Positions 1-38,700 of a DNA stretch of 64,000 nt are shown here, one piece after another; position 1 is the first letter of the stretch, and every line of letters begins with the position of its first letter. Source of the stretch: Cricetomys ansorgei (Eukaryota > Chordata > Mammalia > Rodentia > Nesomyidae); the NCBI GenBank assembly GCA_026225945.1, contig JAMJFZ010002307.1:5741001-5805000 (forward strand), read 5' to 3'. The notes beneath the pieces are model-generated. The model did no database searches. It worked only from the letters and a program-made list of their open reading frames with translations, and had not been told where the DNA came from. Both the position numbers and the translations under genes were made by a program.

Positions 1-391
1 TTGAGAAGTATCCACGTCAAGGGAGAATGCCTAGCTGGGAAAAAGAAATCTCAAATTAATTAGCTATATTTATCTTTGCATTGCAGTGTTCAAATATAAT
101 TTGCTCTTTCTTTAAATAAAGCATTTTTTGAAGACTAGGCATGGTGGAATATGCTTATAATTCTAGTATATGTGGATGGAGGCGAGAGGATCAGGAGTTC
201 AAGATCATCTTTGAATGTTTAGCAAGTTCAAAGCTAGCATAGGCTACACGAGACTGTTCCTTAAAGGGGGAGTGGGCAATTCTCCTTCCTCTTGAGCAAA
301 TAAAAACATGTCTGCACCAACAAAATGAATGTGAATTTGAAACCCATAGTTTAATAAATGTGGACATTCTAACATGTCTGGACAGGATATG

Positions 392-605
392 GCTTCAGAG
401 GATGGTCAGAAGTTAAGATCACGTGTTGCTTTTGCAGAGAATGGAGGTCCATTCCCAGAATCCACAAAGCAGTTCACAACGGTCTGTAACTCTAGTTCTA
501 GGTGATCCAGTGCCTTCTTCTGGCCTCTGCAAGCATTGCATACATGTGATGCACATACATGAAGGCAAAACTCACACACATAGAAATAAAAATAAATCTT
601 TTAAA
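392..605 (+). repeat. B2/B3-family SINE
   Basis: The sequence contains the family landmarks gtgccttcttctggcctctg and a 3' end of acacac followed by aaaaataaatctttt. It lies in Gys2 intron 1 and is moderately diverged. Confidence 0.8.
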
Positions 606-825
606 AGAAATATAGGTGCAGATAAAAGGAATTTTGAGAATAAAAGTGTGACTAAGGAATTTAATAAATGCACACCTTAGGCTTCAGTGGCATTTCCCTC
701 TGACAGGAAGGAGATGGAGGAGCTGAGGCTACAGAAGAGGAGAAACCATTTGTAATTATTGCATCCTTACAGCAATGCTTTTGAGCAAAATAACATATAT
801 TTAAATGTTAAAGTGTCACTCTTCC

Positions 826-972
826 ACCAGGCATGGTGATGCACATCTTTAATACCAGCACTAGGAAGCAGAGGATCTCTGTGAATTAAAGGCCAGCCTG
901 GTCTACAAAAGGAGTTCCAGGACAGTCAAGGTGACGCCCAGAAACCTTGTCTTGAAAAAGCAAACAAACAAA
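826..972 (+). repeat. B1 SINE
   Basis: The 7SL-derived landmarks ggcatggtgatgcacatctt, ccagcctggtctaca and gagttccaggacag are present, followed by an A-rich tail with aaacaaacaaa. It lies in Gys2 intron 1. Confidence 0.85.
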
Positions 973-1324
973 TATGTGACTCTTACAATTTAAAGGTTGC
1001 TGTTGTTGTTGTTGTTTAGTTTCTCTTGTGAACCACTTCTTCAGAGTAAATTTCCTGAAGAAATAACATGGATGGACCACAATGCTTTCCAGACTTGTGG
1101 GAGTCTCTGGGCATTTGTGCAGACATCCTTTTACATGGTCTTGGATTTGTTGGATGGCTACATAATTGTGTGTGTGCTGGGTCCGTGTGGATTTCCTCTT
1201 CATTTGTCTAGGGCCACCCTGCTCACCTGCATCTCTCCTGGGACTGATGAAAGCCCTGTATGCTAAACTGCACCAGCTGGACAATTTAAGTCCATCATAG
1301 CACAGCCAAAAAGGTCTTTCTTTA

Positions 1325-1464
1325 AGCCAAACGTGGTAATGTACACCTGTAGTCCTAGCACTCAGGAGGCAGAGGCAGAAGGATCTCTGTGAGTTCGAGG
1401 TCAGCCTCATCTACAGAGTGAGTTCCAGGACAACCCACAACCAGGGCTATCCAGAGAAACCCCG

Positions 1465-1525
<61 letters not shown>

Positions 1526-1526
1526 A
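1325..1526 (+). repeat. B1 SINE followed by (TC)n(AC)n microsatellite
   Basis: The B1 part is about 1325-1466 (gcactcaggaggcagaggca, gagttccaggacaa). Its A-rich tail has become a (TC)n tract and then an (AC)n tract to 1526. Confidence 0.85.
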
Positions 1527-2351
1527 ATCAAACAACAAAAAAGGGGCAACTGAAAGGGGGGGAATTAGGAGGCAAATGGGTATTGTAGAGAAGAAATCTT
1601 CAGACAGCACTGAGGTTAAAGCCAGGGATTTAAGTCAGGGCAGAGTGCAGGTGGGGCAGTAATAGACATTTGAGGGGACTAGTGTGGGACTGGACACCAG
1701 ATGTGAGGAATGAGCAAGAGAAGGTTTCCAAAAAACTGGACGGGAAACTTCCTGCACCAGCCCTCAGTAGTCAGTCATTGGAATATGGAAACAGACTAAG
1801 AAAGCTTCTTCCGTATTTGGTCCTTGTGCTTAGGTAACAGGATAACCCAGGAAGTCCTCCCTGGCATCTAGGATGTCCTTGTACTGTAGGCAATGGGGTA
1901 ACCTAGGAAGTCCTCCCTCACACCCAGGACTTGACCCCAATCCTCAGCTGGAAAGAGCTACCTTGTCACTATACTGAAAAGAATTCATTTCTCACTGCCA
2001 TTTCTCCAGTTTTCCAATTGATCAGATACGGGTTTTAAAGCCATTTTTTTTTATCTTTAATTTCTTAATTTCAGTCATGTTGACATTAGTAAATCTTATT
2101 AATAATCACAAACAATGGCCACAGTTGACATCTGTGAATTTTTCTTTAGGACTGAATGAACTCTGTACTTTTAGGGAAAGTGTCTTTTGAGTGAAATGAG
2201 GCCAAAAGACAAACTGTGGTGCTCTCCTATGATGTTAATAAAATCCCTTGGTGTACACAAGAAAAGAGCTATCATGGCTCTAGAATGGAAACACTATTGG
2301 AGCAATTTTCATGAGCTAACTGTCTCATGAATTTCATCAGTAAGTAAGACT

Positions 2352-2524
2352 TTTTGTTTTTGTTTTTGTTTTTTGTTTTTTTTTTTTTTTTAGGTAGGGT
2401 CTCTCTGCATAGCCCTGGTATCCTGGAACTCACTGTATAGATCAGGCTGGCCTGGAACTCACAGAGATCTGCCTGCCTCTGCCTCCAGGGTGCTGAGATT
2501 AAACGTGAACCATCATGCCTAGCT
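2352..2524 (-). repeat. B1 SINE, antisense
   Basis: A poly-T tract at the left end is followed by the complement of the B1 body (ctggcctggaactcacagag, gcctgcctctgcctcc). It lies in Gys2 intron 1. Confidence 0.85.
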
Positions 2525-2577
2525 TCTACTCACCCTTTTAAGTGATATTTTTCTTGTTCAAATATCACCTTTTCCAT

Positions 2578-2580
<3 letters not shown>

Positions 2581-2618
<38 letters not shown>

Positions 2619-2712
2619 GGTATGTTGGTGTTTTCCTGGGAATCAAACTCAGGGTCTTACACATGCTCAGTAAGCCCTCTACCACTGAGCTGAGCCACAT
2701 TCCCAGACTCAT
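2581..2712. repeat. (TG)n microsatellite and antisense ID/B4-type SINE
   Basis: An 18-unit (TG) tract covers 2581-2617. It is followed by aatcaaactcagggtcttac and ctctaccactgagctgagcc, the complement of a tRNA-Ala-derived ID/B4 head with its B-box. Confidence 0.7.
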
Positions 2713-3429
2713 TAGCCCTAACTTTCAATACTGCTTTTTCAATCTGTCTTTCTGAGATGAACAGCATTTTGTTCTCATTTAACAGGTTAGAGCCCAGCCT
2801 TAGCACAATTAAGTGACTTAATTAGTCCAATTAAGTTGTTTCCAATTTTCCACCTTTATAATGACTCTGTGGACAGCTTCATAAGCTCATCTTATTCCTG
2901 TTTTCCCAGAACAGCTTTCTAGATGTGGGCATGCTAGAGTCAAGAATGTACATTTTTTTTTTTAGCTTTGTATTTTAACTGTGGTAACAACAATATCAGA
3001 GGCAGAAAAGTAAGCCAATAATTCTCAGAGCCTAGGGAAGAGGTGGGCAGGGAGAGCTAATTGCAAAGATTGTTACTTAGACAAGCTAAAGTCCCTTCGA
3101 GTCCACGGTCAAAGCAGAGTGGAAGGTGATACCTGCCATGGACACACAGCTGGACCATGGTCTGTCTGTCCTGTGTTTGGCACTGAAGTATGAAGGAAGC
3201 CTGAAGACACTTACTGCTTTCTTCCAGTCCTCTCTTGAGAATCCTTGAAATGTCTGCATGGCCAGCTTGCCACTTTCACATGATCCCCACGTAGCTTTAC
3301 ATAGGCCCAGAATTGAACTTTCCAAAACATCTGAACTCCTGCCCTTTATAGAAGTTTGGAAGAGTGCTCCTTTAAATGGCACCATGATAGATAGTAATTC
3401 GCTGCTTGAGTTACTAACTGGAATAATAA

Positions 3430-30111
<26,682 letters not shown>

Positions 30112-30920
30112 TTGAGTGCTAGGGAAGTAAGAATGATCCCAAGTGGGTGAAAATGCTCGATTCCCTTCTTCTGAGAATCACAATGGAATCTATTCTCTGC
30201 CCATAAAGAATGGGAGAGATTAAGAGAATGAAAGTTTTGTAATTTTGAATAAATTCAACATTTTTACCTTTGAGGCTTGTTGTCCTTGTAAATTTGGAGA
30301 TGAGGAGGCATTTCAAAGGTGGTTTTAATTTAGCTGGAATTGGTGACTCACACCTGCAATCCTAGCACTCAGACGCCTGGGGCAGAAGGATTTCCATAAT
30401 TTGAAGACCAGACTGGGCCGCAGAGTAAGACCCTCTGTAAAAAATAATGGTTAATATGTTAGTGAACAGAAATTTTTAGCTACTGTTTTTTTTTACAAAA
30501 ATTATCTTCATAATCTTTGATTAATATTTATGAAGCATCTATACTCCAAACAAATCTCTTCCAGCAAAGATCGAATCTTAACTGTGATTGTATGCCTCAC
30601 ATATTTTAGATAAACAAGACTTTGTCATTCATTTACATGTACTTTAAAGCCATGAACTTTTGTTTTTTGCTCTGCAGAGGATTGTCAAAATCGACAAGAA
30701 AACAAACTACCCCAAATCCATATTCCTATGTATACCTTTAGATATTTGCAGCATGATGTCTGAAATCTAGAGTTTGTGTCCAAATCACTGATAGTAAGAT
30801 GTCACCACCATGTGTTTGTTACCTTACTGTAACAGGACTCTTGTTGTTTAAATGGAAATTTCAATCTTTTATAGATAATAAATTACCAAATCCAAATTAA
30901 TAAATGTGTCACTATTTATA
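30112..30920 (+). other. Gys2: Gys2 3' UTR (probable)
   Basis: AATAAA signals occur at 30248-30253, 30877-30882 and 30899-30904. The last two are close together and suggest a main cleavage site near 30920, giving about 0.8 kb of UTR. The first could give a short form. A degraded B1-like SINE sits within the UTR at about 30330-30440. The exact 3' end is inferred. Confidence 0.6.
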
Positions 30921-33754
30921 GATTATATTTTCTTTGATAGTATCTTGCTTAAAATGTTTCAGACATCAAAATAACGCATGTGAAGCACCTGCCATGAATA
31001 ATATCTAACATTATTGAAAGCAATTTTTAAAAGAAATTACCAGAAAACTAGAAATCTACTTAAATGTAGGAACACTGTCTCCAACATGTCCTGTGATGTA
31101 TTCAAGGGGATAGTTGAATGACTGCACATAAGCAGATGTATGTTTCCAGAGTAATGAAAACTAATGAATCCAGATTTACCCCTGGTTTCTTTCCTCATAA
31201 CTGACCAGCCGTTCACTGTGTGTCCCACCCACTGCATAGTGGTAACTGGTTGACATATCATTAACCTTGCTCTGAAAATGCTCTGTAGAAGAACTGGTCT
31301 TCCTAGAGCTGCGTTGTTGAGGGTAACAGTGGAAAAGGCACTGTGCCATATGATCCACACAGAGAAAGCAGAAACATGGATACAAGCAATAAATTGAGCT
31401 AACATAGAAGGTGGTTGTAAAGTCATCTTTTTATATACACCTAGGAAGAAGGAACATGAATTATATAAAGCTCAATCTTGCTAAAAAAAAAAAAAATCCC
31501 CCAATATAAAATTAGGAAGCCTGGCTTTTGTAAAGTCTTAGGTCAAGAGGTCTTAGTCTTTAGGAATGAAGTTAGTGACTTCAGAAAAGAGACCCCACAA
31601 CTGGGGATGTAGCTCAGAAGTAGACTGCTTGTTCAGTTGCATGGGACTCTGGGTTCAATACCCAGAGTTGTTTTGCCTTTCTATCACATGGAGGTGTAGG
31701 CACAGCAAGGAGCCAGCTGTGGGAAAGCAGTCATCCATGGATGACTCACCAGTCATCCATTCTGCCAACATGGTGACCCTGCACTTCCAGAACTCTAAGT
31801 GGTAGATCTGTTTTTGTTGAACTTCCAGTGTGGGGCATTTTGCTTTAGCAGTCCCGACTAATTGAAACCCCCATCCTCCTTCCATGGCAAAGCCAAGGTG
31901 AACAGAGCTGGTTTTATACATGGGGCTGTGAATTTTAGGCTTACGAATGCTATGCTGATGGTTTTTCAAGGCACAGGGAGGACTCTCCTTGAGGAAGCCC
32001 AAGGAGGTCTCATAGGAGGTGCCCAGTGTTCTCTGTAGTGACATGGTGACCTTGCTGCATCTTCACACAGTGGTTTTTTAGACTCAAACAAAATGAGAAT
32101 TGAGCTCTTCCTAGAAGAACTGGTCACTGGGAAGGTTGGACTGAATGGAGATGCATTGCTGACTCTCCTTTCACCCGAGGCCAAGATAAAACAGTGAGAC
32201 TCAAGGCTGCTAATGCACATCCATTTTTATGATTTTAACCAGGTACAGAAGAGATGAGGACTGGACACTGATCTGAACGAGGCAGAGCCCCTTTGCCCGC
32301 TTTTCCCCTCTTTCAGGATCACAATGGTGTTGGGGTTTGGGGAGACATCCACCAGAAACGCAGAGAGATAGGACAACCAAGAGCCAAGGCTGAAGGTAAG
32401 GTGTGATGCGATGAGAGTGAGGGTCTCCCACATTGTGCTGGACATCCTGACGAGGAGATGGTCCAGTGCATGAATATGTGTCCATGTCAGCAATTTCCAA
32501 CTTAGAACTCGAGTCCTATAATGTGAACAACTTTTGATCTGTGATCTTGTTCGTTTCAGCTTGTACAAAGGTAGAAATAAAGAAAATTGAGAAAACACCC
32601 TGTTCTGGCTCAAAAGGAGTCGGTCCCATCTGTCCATGTTGGAATTTGTTGCTACTGTGGTAGTGTTGGAGGGTGGGCCTTGGGTGTGAAGCCCAGGAAC
32701 ACACACCGAGCATGTACAAAGCCTGGGTTAAATTCCCACAATAAATATAATTTTTAAAAGCAATTGGGTCATTAAGAGTGATTAGTGTCATTCTTTGAGG
32801 GCTTAGGAACTGGTTCATTACACGGGAATGTGCTGTGAAATATGATCTCTCCTCCTGCTCTGCCTGTTTCACAAGTGTTCTCTTGCCTCCCACTTTTCTC
32901 CCAGGCTGTGAACCACCAGAGAGATGCCAGAGGCATATTCTTGGACCTCCCAGCCTTCCAAACCCTGAACCAAATTAGATCTCTTTTCTTTACAAATTAC
33001 AAAGTTTCAGGTAATCTGCTATAACCATGAAAACCCAACAAAGACATATCCTAAGAGTGTTGGAAAGCTTTATCAAACTGGAGAGAGGGAGCCATGTAAC
33101 TAACTAGCACATCCCTAATGCAGAGCATTTAAGGACTGTCACGGGGAGGGAGGTATCAGTAGTATCATCATTTAGGCAGCTTTTAAAAACTACTCCGCAG
33201 CCTGAAATACTCACTGGCTAGCTGTGAGAAGAGCCACTTTGTGAGCTAGATGTTTAAAGTACCCTTGGAACAAAGAGACTGTTTAAATGAGAAATATATA
33301 CCAGTGTGTGTCCCCTTCAGTAACGCAACAAGTTGGATATGGGACTCTAAGTAAACCCACTTCAAAGTCAAGCCATGGACTAGTGACAGGTGTCTATGGT
33401 GGTGACACATAGTTTTTAGTACTTGAAGATTTTTGGCAGAAGCCAATGGTACATTAACTTGAATATCATTTCATTATTTAATTATGAACTGAGAATCAGA
33501 TAAAACATATACACATGATTTTGATTACTAACACAGTTGAGTTAAATTTCAGATTACAGAGATATGCACATAAAATATCCTATAGCTACTAAGTAATAGC
33601 TGTAAGCTGGGGACTGTAAAAGTCAATACTTGTCACTTGGGCACCTGTGTTTAATGACTGAACTGATTAAGTAAAGAATTCCATGCTGATCATGCTTTAA
33701 TTCCAAATAAGTTGTTTTGCTTTCTGTAGGGCTCTCACCCCCAAATTCCCCCAC

Positions 33755-33801
<47 letters not shown>

Positions 33802-34702
33802 ATGCATGCACAGGTATGCATGCACCTGCTTGTGTGTTTGGATGATAATAAAGCTAAGCTGATTTGGAAAAGGATAAATCACAAATATGGCATGCACTTG
33901 AATCATGGGAGTACATTAACATACAGTCATGATGGAGTCTTATTTGGCCACAGAAAACAGGCTGCCTCTGAACCCAAACAACTGGTTTGCACCTTTGTGT
34001 GTTATATGCTCCAGCAAACTCCATCACCATCTGCTTGTATGCCAGTGACTTAAAGGTCCACGTTACTAAGTGGAATTCAGACAGATCCCCTCGGAACACA
34101 AGAAGGCCTCCATCCCTGGGTCTTCACAGACCTTCAAAGGGCTTCAGCCATCATGGAAGGTCCCTTGTCCTAGCAGCAATGGAGAAGTGTTTTTGTGAGA
34201 GCTTTATCCCAGGCATCCTCTCCCTGCCTCCCTCCTTAATTGACCTCTTCTAGATGAGCCACAAAAAGACGTAGTATCCATTTCCCGTCCTGCAATACCC
34301 TCTCTCCTACTGGGGATGAGAAAAGGGGGAACAGGGAGAGTTGCTGCTGAGTGACACCAAAGTGCAGGAGCGTGATGGGATCAAAAATAAACAGCTAAGA
34401 CTGAGACAGAGTGCAACTGCAGGGAGAAGAAAGAACATCTCTGAGTCTTCAGCCTCGGCATTAGAAAGGGCCTACAAAATCCAAGCCTGCACAGGACACA
34501 GGTGACGTCAACCCGAAACAGTAGAAGAGTGCCGTGATGTTCCAGCCAAGGATTCTACGTGTCATTTGCTCCTGGAAGACTAAAACTAGAGGTGCAGGTA
34601 TCTACGGTTACGGATGCAAAAGGCAGGGTGTGCAGGTCCTAATCGTGTGGTTCCAGTTTTAGTCATGAATAGAACAACACGTGAATGTGTCCTGGTGTAT
34701 TT
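30921..34702. other. Gys2-Spx convergent intergenic interval
   Basis: No recognised gene lies here; the Gys2 and Spx 3' ends face each other. It holds an ID-type SINE (about 31597-31668, caactggggatgtagctcag), a probable MaLR LTR (about 32820-33065) and a (GT)n tract at 33757-33799. The remainder appears unique or too decayed to name. Part of the right end may be Spx 3' UTR, but no convincing poly-A signal was found there on the minus strand. Confidence 0.6.
32820..33065 (+). mobile_element. Probable MaLR-type LTR fragment
   Basis: The right-hand end reads aaccaaattagatctctttt, ctttacaaattacaaagttt, caggtaatctgctataacca and aacccaacaaagacata. This follows the conserved 3' end of mammalian MaLR (MST/MLT type) LTRs, which have a similar aaataaacctcttttcttta-type segment. 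The 5' part is degraded and no target duplication was located. Confidence 0.5.
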
Positions 34703-34761
34703 TCACCAGTTCACCAGTCGGTCTTCCAGGAATTTGCTTTGATCAAAATTCCCTCCTTCAT
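34703..34761 (-). CDS. Spx: Spx exon 6 (residues 98-116 and stop)
   Basis: The acceptor is tcttatag on the minus strand. It encodes D-EGGNFDQSKFLEDRLVNW, then TGA at 34705-34703. The exon is too short to stand out as an open frame. It was found by looking for the conserved -NW stop ending, and its phase fits exon 5 exactly. The preceding intron is 3.4 kb. Confidence 0.92.
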
Positions 34762-35753
34762 CTATAAGAAAGAAAAAACAAGAAAACAAAACAAAAATCA
34801 AAGTGAACATACACATTCTTGGTTTCAGACAGAAGAACAGAACCTCAAGAAACAGACTCCTAAAATGAAATCAATTCATGGTCTATGCTACTAACAATCC
34901 TTTTACAAATTCGGTTTTGGTTTGTTTGGCTTTAAATTACACACACACACATACATACACATACACACACCTTGCATTGGGACACAGCTAGAAATTCACA
35001 TTTTATATTCAATATCTATGGAGTTGAGGATACATTTGAATTTATGATCCTCCTGCCTCCACTTCCCAAGTGCTGATATAACAAATATATACCACCATGC
35101 CTCTTTACAGAGTACTGGGGATTGAGCCCTGGGCCTTGTGTGTACTAGGCAAACACTCTACCAACTGAGCTACATCCCAGCTGCCAAGATCCAAATCTCT
35201 ACAATAAATAGAAGTGCCATTTGGTAAGTTTGGCAGAAGTGTCAAGGGACTGCATATCTTGCTCTGATCAACAACCTCCAGTCTTAAACACCTGCCATCA
35301 AAATCATTCACTTGCATCAAAATGGCGTGGCCTGTGTTTCCTGCTAATATAGCTCTTGAATGGGCAAAATAGCATGGGAACACATTTGAAAATATTCCTT
35401 CATTGGGTGATTTCTTCTGGGTAAGCAATGAGACCCAAGGAAAAGGTACTCATGAGCTGGACAGGAATGCACAAACATCAGGCCTAGAGTATCTCATAAG
35501 GATCAGACAGTAGGAGAATCCCAGGGCTCGAAATATGAAGTAGAACGGATGAACCAGGATGGCTGAGGCAGAGGCATGCCCTAGAATTTAATTTTCCCAA
35601 GGTTGCCTTCTATATGAAACAACTTCCCTCAGGTAGTTACAATGTAACTTGAATGACGCTCTGTCTCAATTGCTCAGACCTTTTGAAAGATAGTAAATAA
35701 AGCACCTCTCTAGAGGGAAGAAAAATGTGGAGACATGAACACACAGACACATA

Positions 35754-35789
<36 letters not shown>

Positions 35790-38700
35790 AGGGATAGGGG
35801 TGGAGCAGAAAAACATCCCAGTACAAACTCTATTGGAATTTAAGATTATAAGAGCCTTCTAGATGATACCTAGATGCTGCAATAAAAATATTACAGATTA
35901 TTGATTGACATTATCAATGATTGACATTATGGGACTTCAAAATTTCTGTTTATTTAGACTGATAAAACTTTGCTTCTTTAATTCAACTCCAGAGACAAGC
36001 TACTCAGAATATGTCAATCATTAGGTGATGAGATGGCATAGCGCGTAAAGGTCCTTGATATCAAGCCTGACAACCCAATTTCAGTTCCTGGAACCAACGG
36101 AGAGAACTGACTTGAAAATTATCCTCTGACCTACGCATCCACAATGTGCTATGAATGAGTGTACCCACAGCACCAAAGCAAATATGTGGGAGAGAAGAGC
36201 TCATTTCAAAAGTAAACACATACGCTTGTTTCCCAAAGACACTTGAAATGAGAACCTAGAATGGAGTCCCTCTTCCGCCTTAAAATGAACTCTCCTTTCT
36301 CTATTGTAGCCTGGTGTCTGGCTCTGTACATTTTCCCAACACTCACATCTACTGTCAGTCAACTGCCATCAAAGTTCTTTTCCTAAGGACTTCTGGACTC
36401 GGTTATTGTTTCACACCTTGCAGTCATCTTGGACACAACATTCTCTGTCTGCTATCGAGCTTCTTCTCACATCTTCCGTGCCCGGCTGATGACCTCTATA
36501 TCTTAATAATAATAGGAATTGGGACTGGACGGATGAGCTCAGTCAACGAACTGCTCATGAGGACCTGAGTTCGGATTCTCAGCACTCACGTAAAAATCCA
36601 GACATGGTGACACATGCCAGCAACCCCAGTGGTGGGGGTTGAGACAGGCAGGTCTCTGCTCATTGACCAGCCAGTTAGCTGAATCAGTGAGTGTGGCACT
36701 GCCCAAGGGCTGTAGAGTGTGAGTGTTGAAGCTGACTTGAACCCAGCATTACCCCTAGAGGGTAAGAATGATAGGAGTTCGTTGCTCCACACCTTAGACC
36801 TGACCAAAACCCAGCCAAATTTAGATATGAACCTTCACTACGCAAACATGCCTCTCTGCCCTGTGGGCTGGATTACACAGACACAAACTCCACCCACAGG
36901 CAAGGCCACTCCCACGTAGGGTGTCCTAACCAATGGGCATTCTCATGGTCATGAACTCCTCCCTGCTTGTGATGCTTGATATATACCCTACAGCCCCATT
37001 AAAGATGAGACACCCACGGAAGCATGTTCCCGAGTGTCTGTCCACTCTTCGACTCACAGAGGCCCACCAAGGTAGTGGCAGGATGTGGTAAACCCACAGC
37101 CATAATCCCTGGCCATGCTGCTGGCTGGCCCCACTGTGCTTCTTGGCCTGGAGCTGGCCACTGGCAGCCCAGGACTCTGGACAAGCGGCCAGAGGCTGTG
37201 GTGGGACGCACGTGGGGAAGAGATTACACCTGTGGGACTACAAGTGAGTTTCAGATTCAGTGAGACCCATCCTGAAGATTAAAGTGAAGAGTGATTGACA
37301 AAGATATTCAAAGACAACACCAGGTCTCCACAGGCATATATGCCCATCTGCACACACATGTGTACATAACACACATACAAACAACACACACACACACTAT
37401 ATCTCATTACAATGGGTCCCAAGAGTCAGGGGACCATCCCTGTGTCAGGATCACACAGGTAGTAAGTTGACAGAACCAGGAATACACCCAGGTCTGTGAA
37501 TTTCCTAAAGACCTAGCTGATCGGCTACCAAGATGGCTCCATTCTGCCTGTACTTCTAACGCCACATGGACAGAATGGTTGTTTGAAGATTACATCCACT
37601 CCTGGCCTAGAAGAATCTAGCTAGTAAAGACACAGGCCTACAATCAAAGCTGACCCTATCTGTTTGGGTGAACCGTATCTACCACTGTGTGAAAGTAGAA
37701 AAGGATTGGTGATCAGCACTTTTCGTTTGGTTTAACTTTGAAATTGGATTTTGATTATGTCATATTTTTTGGCTTTAAAGTTTTCAATTATAAAACAAGG
37801 AAGCCGATTGGCACTCCTTCAGTTTTAAAAGTCCTATTGGGTGGAAGCAGGAGGATAGGAGTTCAAAGCCAGACTTAGCTACTCTGGGAATTTGAAGCCA
37901 GCCTGGGATACATAAAACATTGTATTAAAAAAACAAATAAACAAACATTACAACAATAGGCTATGGGTCATGAAATTCATATACAGTTCCCACTCTCATC
38001 AAGGTAGTATTTTTGTATTCTTGGGCTCATTTTACTGGGAAGTACACATGGTCTTTATTGAATAAGCATTTCTGTGGGTCTGGGTTAGGAGGAGGCAGAA
38101 AGCAGGGCTTCTCAGTCCAGAAGGTAAAGCAGTCACCCTATTTGTACCTTCTTGTGGTTTCTGCAACGAAGCCAGCAACAGGGCTGCAGCCTCTGGGACA
38201 GTCAGTAGTTGAAGATTCGGGTTTCGTCTTTCTGGAGAAACATAATGTACATGGCGGCGATATTCATATAAACAAACCAGCACTTAAATATTCATGTCAA
38301 TTAAACATTGTAAGTAAGTTATGTAAGTAAGTTAGCATTCAAATATTTGTGTCAACTAAACGTTCATGTCAATATATCTTACTCTGCTGTATGAGAATAG
38401 GAAAAGCTCTGTGAAGCAGACTCCCGATTTGTAATCAAGAGTACACTGTGAACCAATTAAAAAAATATAAACAATTATACTGCATTTTATTTAGTGCATG
38501 CGTGTGTGTGTGCGTGTGTGTGTGTGTGCCCACACACACACACACACGCACACACGTATTCTAATGTTGGGGTCAAAGGACGACTCTGGGGAGTCACTTG
38601 TCTCCTTCCATGTGTGAGTCCTAGGGATTGAATTTAGGGAGTAAGGTTTGGAGGCAGGTGCCTTTGCCTGCTGATCAATCTCATTGCCCCCCCCCCCCAA

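Noticed and set aside
997..1266. Open frames of 80-175 codons around 886-1410
   Set aside because: They overlap a B1 SINE and low-complexity CAA/GTT runs in Gys2 intron 1, show no domain, and have no splice partners.
33623..34053. Frames rich in His-Thr or Cys-Val near 33.7 kb
   Set aside because: These are translations of the (GT)n microsatellite.
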